Of a stretch of 64,000 nucleotides of DNA, positions 45,577 through 53,757 are shown one piece after another. The number at the start of each line of letters is the position of its first letter. The first letter of the stretch is position 1. The translations under genes were made by a program, and so were the position numbers. The notes beneath the pieces were generated by a model. The model was not told the origin of the DNA and made no database searches. It worked only from the letters and a program-made list of their open reading frames with translations. Source of the DNA: DAOVXM01 sp963746255 (GTDB lineage Bacteria > Chloroflexota > Anaerolineae > Anaerolineales > UBA4823); assembly GCA_963746255.1 (NCBI GenBank), contig CAVVAJ010000009.1:434001-498000 (forward strand), in the 5' to 3' direction.

Positions 45577-45923
45577 CTATGAATTACGGCAACTCATAGA
45601 AATTGCCTCTCTAAAGTATTTCACACTTCGCGGGGTGCTTTCAAAGCATCCCGCGTTACAGAAATATTGCCAATATACCCGATCACCTTCTGTTTTCCAG
45701 TCTATCAGGGTGATCTCGCATCCAAACATACCATCTGCGACGTCTTGCACGCTATAATTCACCGGAAGATTGCCCGGACACATGTCATCATCGCCCGTTT
45801 GGGTGTGGGTTATCATCGGATATATGTGCTCTATAGGTACTTGGCTGTAGCTGGCGAGTCAGCCTGTGTGGCAATAATTAGAGCGAACATAACAGCAAAA
45901 ATGCTTAATTTGAATAGACTTAT
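45577..45923 (-). pseudogene. Small secreted cysteine-containing protein, apparently frameshifted
   Basis: The 3' frame (45577 to about 45850) encodes VPIEHIYPMITHTQTGDDDMCPGNLP and ends with EGDRVYWQYFCNAGCFES and a basic tail; four cysteines suggest disulfides. The 5' part in another frame is a clear signal peptide (SLFKLSIFAVMFALIIATQADSPATA). It begins at ATA 45921-45923, seven bases after AAAGGAG on the minus strand (45931-45937), and stops at TAG a few codons after the signal. The join lies around 45840. An indel, and an ATA in place of ATG, would make one intact small exported protein of about 115 residues. Confidence 0.4.
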
Positions 45924-45937
45924 CGGGCAACTCCTTT

Positions 45938-47191
45938 TGTTTGATGAGAAGGATTGGATGTGTGGTCAAGTTGCCTCAAATTTACCTCACTTATTCATGG
46001 CACTTAACCAGGCAGGCCTTCTCCACCGCGCCCTAGGCCACCATCTCCAGGTGGTGCATTATTTAGGTATGGTCGATAAACATTATCGTTCCACCTCGGT
46101 CTGGATATGTACTTCAATATATTCTTTACATACTATTTAGGTCTTCTATAACAACACTGTGTGTTTTGGAATAATTACCGGAAAGCAGAATTGAACAAAA
46201 ACACCCACTACCGGTAGTCATGTAATTATGTGTGGTGGTAGCGCACGCAAAAAGGGAGCTTGGAGGGTAAACATAATTGTATAAAACCTTTCCCCGATGT
46301 CTGTGATCTTCTACATCACGTCAGCACTGCCGGGCATCTTTCGAGCATTTGCGGAGTTATTATAGGTTTCCAGGCTACCTGTGTACCATATCCACCCCTA
46401 CGGCTAATCATTTTCTCAGCCCATCTCATCGGAGGTGGGAAGAATATTGAAGCAATGTAGATAGTTACAAAAGGAAAACCACTGCTGGATAGGAGGATCT
46501 GACTACTAAACATTCAGAATATTAGTTTTACTCTTTTCGTCAACCCGAAGCTAGCGAATACAACCGTGGGTGCCCTTAATCACATTAGGGTGAAGCCATG
46601 CCCCATCGCCTCGTCCACTTCCACCGCACAGTGGGCGGATAACAATACCCATTGAATAGATAATCTGCCACCAACGGATTAACTGGACTTGGATTCGCCA
46701 AGGTGGTGCGAGGCGCAATTTGCTAATGTTGGTTACCATTAAAGAACCGATAGGAGTATAAATGTTGGGGGGTAATGCCTCGATGGCGGAGTACCAATCT
46801 CTTCGAAATCTCAACTCCGCTCTTATATTGAGATGCAAACCCAGCGATTAAGTTTATTATATCGTTAGAATAGATTCATGCTTCCACCTGATGTGGTACA
46901 TATCCATTCTGGATAACCTTGGCAAACGGTAGTTCCATCAAATTCACAGAATACACAACTGTCTGTTGAGTACTAGGTCAGGAAACCGTCTCAACGAGCC
47001 TGGAAATTTAAAAAATTTCTGTGCCATTTGTGACCATCACATGATCATAAAGTACTTATGACAGTATATTGGTAGATGGCAGGTGCTCAATAGCTGTGAG
47101 GGGCGATTAATGGGTTAGGGAAGCAGTACATGCTGATGGACCGATGTTTGGCAAGGGCGTAATAGATAAGTTCGGTGCCAGAGTTCATTCC
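45938..47191. other. Long gene-free region
   Basis: About 1.25 kb between the small secreted-protein remnant and rnpB have no credible gene. Open frames up to about 95 codons (for example 46551-46838 on the minus strand) have no ribosome binding site and no recognisable motif. No tRNA-like segment was seen. Confidence 0.4.
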
Positions 47192-47675
47192 CCAGATTGG
47201 TCTATAAGCCGCATTCTGTCCAACAAATCGGATTGGATTGCACAAGATTGTGCTTTCCAGCAATCTGTATGAGTGACCATCTATCTGGGACGCATGTCTC
47301 CATGCGCCTCGCGCAGCCTACCCGGGACTATGGTTCCGCAAGCGGAACCGGAAGACGAGCAGCCTCCCTCCAACCTTACGGTTAGATTTATCCCTGCTTA
47401 GCCTTGCTCCAGATGGGGGTTGCCTGGCCGCGGGCATTACTGCCCGCGCCGGTGGTCTCTTACACAAGTAATCGTTTCCGATTACTTGGCAGTAGGATTA
47501 CCTACTACCCGCCTTTTCACCCTTGCCATAGTGGGCAAGCCCACGATAGCGGTTTGTTTCTGTGGCCCGATCCGGTAGGTTGCCCCACCCCGGGAGTTAC
47601 CCGGCATCTAACTCTGTGGAGTGCGGACTTTCCTCAATCTCGTAATCCAAGATCGCGATCACCCGACCAACCTGG
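47192..47675 (-). ncRNA. rnpB: RNase P RNA
   Basis: The minus strand carries the universal 5' element GAGGAAAGTCCGCACTCCAC (around 47616-47637) and the universal 3' element GACAGAATGCGGCTTATAG (around 47202-47221). Helix P1 closes the molecule: CCAGGTTGGTC at the 5' end (47675-47665) pairs with GACCAATCTGG at the 3' end (47202-47192). At about 484 nt it is a little longer than most type A RNase P RNAs (350-450), and the extra length lies in GC-rich hairpins near 47330-47350 and 47430-47455. It is the catalytic RNA that removes tRNA leaders. No open frame overlapping it should be called a gene. Confidence 0.95.
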
Positions 47676-47760
47676 GGTAATGAAATGATAAACTCATACT
47701 AGCAATCCGTCAACATATTTCGGATTTGATGTCAGATTTGCCGCATTGTACACTTTAAAC

Positions 47761-48653
47761 TGTCACACCTGGATCTCGAGCGGCGGTCGCATTCCCAAAG
47801 AAATATGGGGTCGTTCGTAATGATAATACCGCAACCACTCTTCCACTTGAAGGGTGAGCCGACGGATATCTGAAGGTTTGTATTTACCCACCCCAAACAC
47901 TCCTTGCGTAAGCTACGGTTGAAACTTTCAATATTGCTTTGCTCATTCTTCTTGTAAGGTCGAGCAACACGATGGCGATCACAATAGTTACCTACAACTT
48001 CACTGAATGCGCCCTTGAACTCGCTGCCACCATCGGTTTGTATGACTTCTGCAAAACCATCAAAACATCTCGGCATACAATGTTCTAGAAAAGCTTTGCC
48101 ACCAATGGCTTCCAGCCCAGGTTGTAGGAGCACATCGCTTTCCCTAGTGTAAATTTCAACTGCTGAGAAGGTAAAAACCTTCCCGAAGAGAACGGTGTCC
48201 ATCTGGAGCGCCTGGCGGGCAGCCTGGGCTACCGGAACAGCGCCCCGCAGCTTGTTCTTCTGCCATTTCGAGCGCAATTGATATTTCTCTGAGAGCACCT
48301 TATAGATCGTCGTGACGCTCACTTGCATGTCATACTCTTTTTGCAGGAAGTATTGGATCTTCTGGCCGCAGCATTGATGATGTTTTTCTCGCAAAGCCCA
48401 GATGCGGCGCTTCAAGATCGCTGCGATCTTGCGCTTCTGACGAGTACCTTTCTTGTCTTGCTGGTAATACTCCAAGAAACGCATCTAAGCTGCCATGCTC
48501 TGCTATGGCTTTTGACCAGCGAATGATGGTCCGCCGAGATACGCCAAGTCGTTTAGCTATATAGCTTTTACTTACGCCTTCTCCGGACAATTCATAGGCA
48601 AGGATTATCTTTGTCATTTGTCTCATCTCCAAAGTCTCTCATGGAGGGTGACA
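47761..48653 (-). mobile_element. Decayed IS481-like insertion sequence (about 0.9 kb)
   Basis: The element is bounded by imperfect inverted ends: TGTCACACCTGG at the left (47761) and, on the opposite strand, TGTCACCCTCCA at the right (48653). TTTAAAC stands directly outside the left end and one base outside the right end, either as a 7-bp target duplication or as an AT-rich extension of the terminal repeats. A single transposase gene on the minus strand fills the element, and its stop lies inside the left end. The size and 5'-TGT ends fit the IS481 group. The transposase has two frameshifts, so the copy is probably inactive. Confidence 0.8.
47763..48617 (-). pseudogene. IS481-like DDE transposase, two frameshifts
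   Basis: The N-terminus has a helix-turn-helix (VSKSYIAKRLGVSRRTIIRW). The integrase-core part carries the catalytic residues in MDTVLFGKVF (first Asp), QTDGGSEFKG (second Asp) and NEQSNIESFNRSLRKE (Glu). The first break is near 48477, where SLDAFL continues as EYYQQDKKG only after skipping one base. The second break is near 47906: after RKECLGW the natural C-terminus KYKPSDIRRLTLQ, then YERPHISLGM and PPLEIQV, continues in another frame. No known slippery heptamer is at either site, so programmed frameshifting is unlikely. Confidence 0.8.
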
Positions 48654-48753
48654 TTTTAAACTTTAATACAACGTTTGCTGGACAAAAGGTGTTGGTTAGG
48701 GTAAAATAATTAGCTGTGAAAATGGCAAAGTAAGCATAGTTGGAGGAATTACC

Positions 48754-49026
48754 TTGGCAAATATCAAATCGGCGATAAAACGCAATCGCCAAAACATAAA
48801 GCGTCGTTTACGCAATCGTCAGTTTCGTGGTACAGCTAGGTCTTATATAAAGAGAGCTCGGATTGCGATGGAAGAGGGCGAGAAGGAAATGGCTCGGACA
48901 GAAACACTGAATGCTGTACGTGCATTAGATAAAGCTGTCTCAAAAGGCGTCATTCACAAGAATAACGCGGCTCGTCGTAAGAGCCGTTTGATGAAAAGCC
49001 TGGCCGCATTAGAATCCGAAGCATAG
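48754..49026 (+). CDS. rpsT: Ribosomal protein S20
   Basis: A 90-residue primary 16S rRNA-binding protein of the small subunit. The start MANIKSAIKRNRQNIKRRLRN and the end KNNAARRKSRLMKSLAAL are typical. Translation starts at TTG 48754 behind GGAGG with AATTACC spacing; the S20 gene of several bacteria also uses a rare start, which allows autoregulation. An intrinsic terminator follows at 49073-49100. Confidence 0.97.
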   Translation: MANIKSAIKRNRQNIKRRLRNRQFRGTARSYIKRARIAMEEGEKEMARTETLNAVRALDKAVSKGVIHKNNAARRKSRLMKSLAALESEA

Positions 49027-49072
49027 TCCCCCTCGAGTTCCGAAACTATTTGGGGTTAAAAGACCCTTTCCA

Positions 49073-49100
49073 GCGGGAGCTTTGTATGCTCCCGCTTTTA
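49073..49100 (+). terminator. Intrinsic terminator after rpsT
   Basis: GCGGGAGC and GCTCCCGC pair perfectly around TTTGTAT, followed by TTTTA on the plus strand. It separates rpsT from argS. Confidence 0.85.
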
Positions 49101-49222
49101 CGCGGGCGGAGGAATATCTGTCTTATAAGCACTCACCTTGTGAGAAGAGCCCGCTTCTGGACATGATATAATCCGCCATACTGGGGTGGAGTATTGCGAG
49201 TATTTGATACTGAGGAGTCAGC

Positions 49223-51004
49223 ATGTTTCAAGCTGAGCGGGATGCCGCTGAAGCGAAAATACGAGCATATTGCGTCGAGCACGAATTGCCCGATGACCTG
49301 GATTTTATTTGGGTCCCCATACCATTTGGGGGTGAGTGGGGGATTTCGACTTCTTTCTTTCAGTTAGCGGCGCAGCAGGCGCGGGCTATCAAGGAACGTA
49401 CTGGGAAAGGGGTTAGCGTACCCGACCTGGCACACGATATGGCCCAAGCCATTGCTGAGTATCTTGGCACGCCGGCAGGTTTCATGCGGGTTGAAGCCCT
49501 GCGCGGATATCTAAATTTATATTTTTCTACTGCAGATTACGCCCGGCGTGTTATAGATGACGTGTTGATCCGCCAGGGCGAGTTTGGACGTGCGCAAAGG
49601 ATTGGCGAGCGAATATTGGTTGAGTTCTCGCAGCCAAACACCCATAAGGCATTTCATGTCGGTCATCTGCGAAACGTGGTCTTGGGTGATGCAATTAGTA
49701 ACATTCTAGATGCTGCTGGATATGATGTGATCCGTGCGAACTATATCAATGATACAGGGCTGCATACTATCAAATGGTTGTGGAATTATCAGCGCTATCA
49801 TGCTGGCGAAAAACCTGGTGAGGATAAGACACGCTGGATGGGAGATCTGTATGCAGAGGCGAACCAGCGGATTGAAGCCTCACCAGAAGCAGAGAATGAA
49901 GTCCGCGCTTTGTATGCCCGCTGGGATCAGCGAGATCCAGAGATTATGGCTTTATGGCGGGAGACTCGCCAGTGGTCTTTAGATGGTTTTGATCAAATCT
50001 ATGAATTATTGGGGGTTCGATTCGATCATATTTTTTATGACCATGAGATGGAGAAACCGGGACAGGAGCTGGTGCAGTCTTTGATTGACCAAGGGATTGC
50101 TGAAGACGAGCGGCCTGATGGCCCAGTGATTATACGGCTCGATGATTTGCTCGGTTTGCAGAAGGAGAAATACAGGGTCTTGGTTATTTTGAGGTCTGAC
50201 GGCACTTCATTATACGCGACCAAAGACCTGCCGTTGACATTAGCGAAATTTGCCAAGTTCAACCCCCATCGCTCCGTATATGTGATCGATGTTCGCCAAT
50301 CCCTGTATCTCCAGCAGATATTTAAGACGTTAGCAATCATGGGGCATCCAGAATGGGCTGAGCGATGCTATCATATGAGTTACGAAATAGTAAATTTGCC
50401 GGGGAACGTTACGATTGCGTCTCGTGAAGGCACAGTCGTACTGCTTGAAGATTTGATCCGTGAAGCAAAAGAGCGTGCCCTGCAAGTGGTTCAAGAGAAG
50501 AACCCATCGCTTTCTCCTGATGAGATGGAAGCTATTGCACAGGCGGTGGCTTTAGGGGCGATAAAATACCCTATGCTATCCCGGGATAATACCCGTGTGG
50601 TGACCTTCGATTGGGAATCAGCGTTGGATTTCAACGGGCAAGCTGCACCGTATATACAATATGCCTGTGTCCGTGGTGCCAGCATCCTGCGGCGTGCGGC
50701 TGAAGCCCTGCCGGGATCAACTCTACCGGCGTATGACTTGGAACCGTCCGAAATCGAGTTAGTTGATATGATATCGCGTGTTCCAGGAGAAATTGAAAGA
50801 TCAGCCAAAGATTTCAAACCTTTGCTCGTGGCAACTTTAGCCTTCGAATTGGCACGGGCTTTCAATGACTTCTATATGCAGTGCCCGGTTATCCAAGCGC
50901 CGGATGACCAACGTACATTTCGTTTACGGATGGTTGCCGCTGCGCGTCAAGTATTGGAGAATTTGCTAAATATCTTGGGGATTCCAGCTCCCCAGGTGAT
51001 GTAA
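49223..51004 (+). CDS. argS: Arginyl-tRNA synthetase
   Basis: A class I aminoacyl-tRNA synthetase of 593 residues that charges tRNA-Arg. The order is the N-terminal additional domain (start FQAERDAAEAKIRAYCVEH), the Rossmann catalytic core with the HIGH-type motif HVGHLRN in SQPNTHKAFHVGHLRNVV, and a C-terminal helical anticodon-binding domain (FELARAFNDFYMQCPV). There is no canonical KMSKS; the corresponding region reads VTIASREGTVV, as in many ArgRS that lack it. A TGAGGAGTCAGC site precedes ATG 49223. Confidence 0.96.
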   Translation: MFQAERDAAEAKIRAYCVEHELPDDLDFIWVPIPFGGEWGISTSFFQLAAQQARAIKERTGKGVSVPDLAHDMAQAIAEYLGTPAGFMRVEALRGYLNLYFSTADYARRVIDDVLIRQGEFGRAQRIGERILVEFSQPNTHKAFHVGHLRNVVLGDAISNILDAAGYDVIRANYINDTGLHTIKWLWNYQRYHAGEKPGEDKTRWMGDLYAEANQRIEASPEAENEVRALYARWDQRDPEIMALWRETRQWSLDGFDQIYELLGVRFDHIFYDHEMEKPGQELVQSLIDQGIAEDERPDGPVIIRLDDLLGLQKEKYRVLVILRSDGTSLYATKDLPLTLAKFAKFNPHRSVYVIDVRQSLYLQQIFKTLAIMGHPEWAERCYHMSYEIVNLPGNVTIASREGTVVLLEDLIREAKERALQVVQEKNPSLSPDEMEAIAQAVALGAIKYPMLSRDNTRVVTFDWESALDFNGQAAPYIQYACVRGASILRRAAEALPGSTLPAYDLEPSEIELVDMISRVPGEIERSAKDFKPLLVATLAFELARAFNDFYMQCPVIQAPDDQRTFRLRMVAAARQVLENLLNILGIPAPQVM

Positions 51005-51074
51005 TCTTTACCCGCAATTCCTATCGGATTGTGGGTAAATCATTAATTTCATGATATAGGAGAGAAATAATAAG

Positions 51075-52394
51075 ATGACCGCAATACGTACTTTGATCAT
51101 GGGGGCAGCAGGTCGAGACTTCCACAACTTCAATGTTTTCTACCGCGATAATGCCGCGTATAACGTGGTCGCGTTTACTGCTACCCAAATCCCGGATATC
51201 GATGGCAGGGTCTACCCGGCTGAGCTGGCTGGCTCTCTATACCCAGCGGGTATTCCAATCTATGCAGAAAGTGATTTGACCCAGATAATTGCAGAACAGC
51301 GCATCGATCAAGTTGTCTTTGCTTACAGCGATGTCCCCCATGAGTATGTGATGCACAAAGCTTCTGCAGTCTTGGCTGCCGGCGCAGATTTTCAGCTTCA
51401 AGGACCGCGTGAAACCCAGGTGAAGTCTTCAAAGCCTGTCATTTCGGTTTGTGCGGTCCGCACAGGCGCAGGCAAGAGCCAGACTACACGGCGAGTATCA
51501 TTGATTCTGCGGGATATGGGTTATAAAGTAGCGGCTATCCGCCACCCAATGCCTTATGGTGATCTTGTGAAACAGGCAGTGCAGCGCTTTGCAGATTACG
51601 CCGATTTAGATAAACACGATTGCACGATTGAAGAGCGTGAGGAGTACGAGCCGCATATTGGCAATGGGATCATCGTCTATGCTGGTGTTGATTATGAGCG
51701 TATCTTGCGTCAAGCTGAGCAAGAAGTGGATATCATCCTTTGGGATGGTGGGAATAATGATTTCCCGTTCTATGTTTCGGACTTGGAGATTGTGGTTGCT
51801 GACCCACACCGTCCGGGTCATGAATTTTCTTATCATCCGGGTGAAGTGAACGCTCGAACGGCAGATGTATTTGTGATTAATAAGGTAGATACTGCTGACC
51901 CCGAAGCGATAATCCAAGTGCGTGATTCGCTTTATGCATTGAATCCCTCTGCTGTCATAGTCGAAGCCGCTTCACCATTGTTTGTCGATGATCCTGCCGC
52001 GATACGGGGCAAACGTGTGTTAGTCGTTGAAGATGGCCCTACATTGACTCATGGCGAAATGGCTTATGGGGCAGGGTGGGTCGCGGCTCGTCGATTTGGT
52101 GCCGCAGAGATAATTGACCCGCGACCGTATTCTGTCGGTTCAATCCAGGCGACATTTGCCAAGTATCCTACCACTGGCAATGTCCTCCCTGCAATGGGCT
52201 ATGGTGCCCAGCAAACCAGTGAACTTGAGGAAACGATCAACAATACAGATGCCGATCTAGTAATAATCGGTACGCCGATTGATTTGAGCCGCGTATTGAA
52301 GATTAATAAACCCTACCAAAGAGTGCGCTACGAATTGCAGGAGATCGGTCAACCGACTTTAGAAGAAATCCTCAAGGAGAAGTTCCCCCGCTAA
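51075..52394 (+). CDS. GTPase-like protein of the cyclic 2,3-diphosphoglycerate synthetase family
   Basis: A 439-residue protein. The N-terminal domain of about 125 residues (TLIMGAAGRDFHNFNVFYRD) resembles a Rossmann-like domain. The P-loop RTGAGKSQTTRR is at about residues 135-147, with ILWDGGNNDFPFY and VINKVDTADP (an NKxD-type element) later. This matches the family of archaeal cyclic 2,3-diphosphoglycerate synthetases, widespread in bacteria where the product has not been shown. The annotation therefore rests on homology by motif only. It is followed by a strong intrinsic terminator. Confidence 0.8.
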   Translation: MTAIRTLIMGAAGRDFHNFNVFYRDNAAYNVVAFTATQIPDIDGRVYPAELAGSLYPAGIPIYAESDLTQIIAEQRIDQVVFAYSDVPHEYVMHKASAVLAAGADFQLQGPRETQVKSSKPVISVCAVRTGAGKSQTTRRVSLILRDMGYKVAAIRHPMPYGDLVKQAVQRFADYADLDKHDCTIEEREEYEPHIGNGIIVYAGVDYERILRQAEQEVDIILWDGGNNDFPFYVSDLEIVVADPHRPGHEFSYHPGEVNARTADVFVINKVDTADPEAIIQVRDSLYALNPSAVIVEAASPLFVDDPAAIRGKRVLVVEDGPTLTHGEMAYGAGWVAARRFGAAEIIDPRPYSVGSIQATFAKYPTTGNVLPAMGYGAQQTSELEETINNTDADLVIIGTPIDLSRVLKINKPYQRVRYELQEIGQPTLEEILKEKFPR

Positions 52395-52404
52395 ACAATC
52401 TATT

Positions 52405-52449
52405 GGAGAGGTGTACCACAACTAGGTATGCCTCTCCGATTTAATTTTT
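52405..52449 (+). terminator. Intrinsic terminator after the cDPG-synthetase-like gene
   Basis: GGAGAGGTGTACC and GGTATGCCTCTCC form a 13-bp stem with two G-U pairs around ACAACTA, followed by GATTTAATTTTT. An ATG at 52428 that opens the methyltransferase frame lies inside this hairpin, which argues against it as the true start. Confidence 0.85.
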
Positions 52450-52454
52450 ACTCC

Positions 52455-53757
52455 ATGCCAGAGCTACACTGGAATTCAAAATCCATCCCGTCGATCCACC
52501 CGGTACAGCTGCAAATAGAAAGCGTGATCTTCCCGAATGGGATCGGGTATCCTGATCAGCGCTCGGAAAACAAGCTCATCTTTGGGGACAACTTAGAGGG
52601 GATGATGGCGTTGCTACCGGAATACGAAGGCAAGATCGATCTGATTTATGCCGACCCACCCTTCTACTCCAACCGGCGCTACCAAACTCGAATCGGTCGG
52701 GGGGAAGACTCGCGCCAACCTCAGCTTTGGACAATGGCTGATGGATACGAAGACCATTGGTCGGACATAGAAGATTATTTGGACATGCTCTACCCACGCT
52801 TGTGGCTGATGCACCGTTTGCTCGCACCGCACGGTACTCTCTACCTGCACCTAGACTGGCATGCTGATGCCTATGCGCGTGTACTACTGGATGAGATCTT
52901 CGGGCAGAACCGGCTTTTGAATGAAATTGTCTGGGTATATCATGGTCCATCGCCCATTCGATCCGCGTTTAAGCGTAAGCACGATACCATTCTGGTTTAC
53001 ACGAAGAGCGATAGCTATACATTCAATGTTGATGATATCCGTGTCCCGTATGATGATCAGACAGTTAAGACTTTTGCATCTTCAAGCAAAGCGGGTTTCG
53101 GGAAAACACCCGATCTGCAACGCGGGAAGGTGCCTGAAGACTGGTGGTATTTCCCGGTCGTTGCCCGGATGCATAACGAACGTACCGGTTATCCTACTCA
53201 AAAACCCATCGCACTGTTGGAGCGTATTATCAAGGCCTCATCCAAACCGGGCGATATTGTTGCCGATTTCTTCTGTGGCTCAGGTACGACCATCGAGGTT
53301 GCTGCCCGTCTTGGGCGCCGTTTCATCGCTAGCGATGTTACATGGCGTGCCATTCACACTAGCCGTTCAAGAACTCGTAAGAGCAGCAACCCCACCATTT
53401 GAGATTCTTCTGCGATCTGATTCATATTTTGGGGATATGCCCCCACCGGAAGATAGCCCCTCAAGCTTCGCTACGGCAGCAGAGGATGAACTGGTGATAT
53501 TTTCGGCCACAGGTGAATCTGATACTGTTTGCTTGAATCCAAAATTCACTGAGCAGGTGGATTACTGGGAAGTTGATCCGGCATGGAATGGGGAAGTTTT
53601 TCAGAGTGCTGCCCAAGCCGTTCGACCGCTGCGGAAAGGTCAGGTCAATACTACATTAAACATTCCAGAAGGCTCGCCAACCGGAGACATTTGTGTCCGG
53701 TTGGCGAGCCCGGCAGGATGGTTCCGACGGATGCGCTTATTAAGGAGTGGATTATGA
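52455..53757 (+). pseudogene. Site-specific DNA methyltransferase (N4/N6-amino), one frameshift
   Basis: The protein starts MPELHWNSKSIPSIHPVQLQ, then NKLIFGDNLEGM. The catalytic motif IV DPPFYSNRRYQ and the S-adenosylmethionine-binding motif FFCGSGTTIEVAARLG appear in an order (catalytic first) typical of beta-class amino methyltransferases. The frame is lost at about 53372, where one extra A sits after TCAAGA; skipping it joins WRAIHTSRSR to LVRAATPPFEILLRSD and continues to TGA 53755-53757. ATG 52428 is in the preceding terminator hairpin, so 52455 is preferred. The stop overlaps the following kinase gene start (ATGA). No restriction endonuclease is adjacent, so it would be a solitary methylase. 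Confidence 0.8.

Noticed and set aside
47197..47688. Open frames of 62 and 94 codons
   Set aside because: They overlap RNase P RNA, whose conserved elements and P1 helix are clear on the minus strand.
48470..48490. Programmed frameshift in the transposase
   Set aside because: The change is in the +1 direction (or -2) at TTTCTTGG with no slippery heptamer, and a second frameshift occurs later in the gene.
52428..52454. ATG 52428 as the methyltransferase start
   Set aside because: It lies inside a 13-bp terminator hairpin; ATG 52455 begins the typical family N-terminus.
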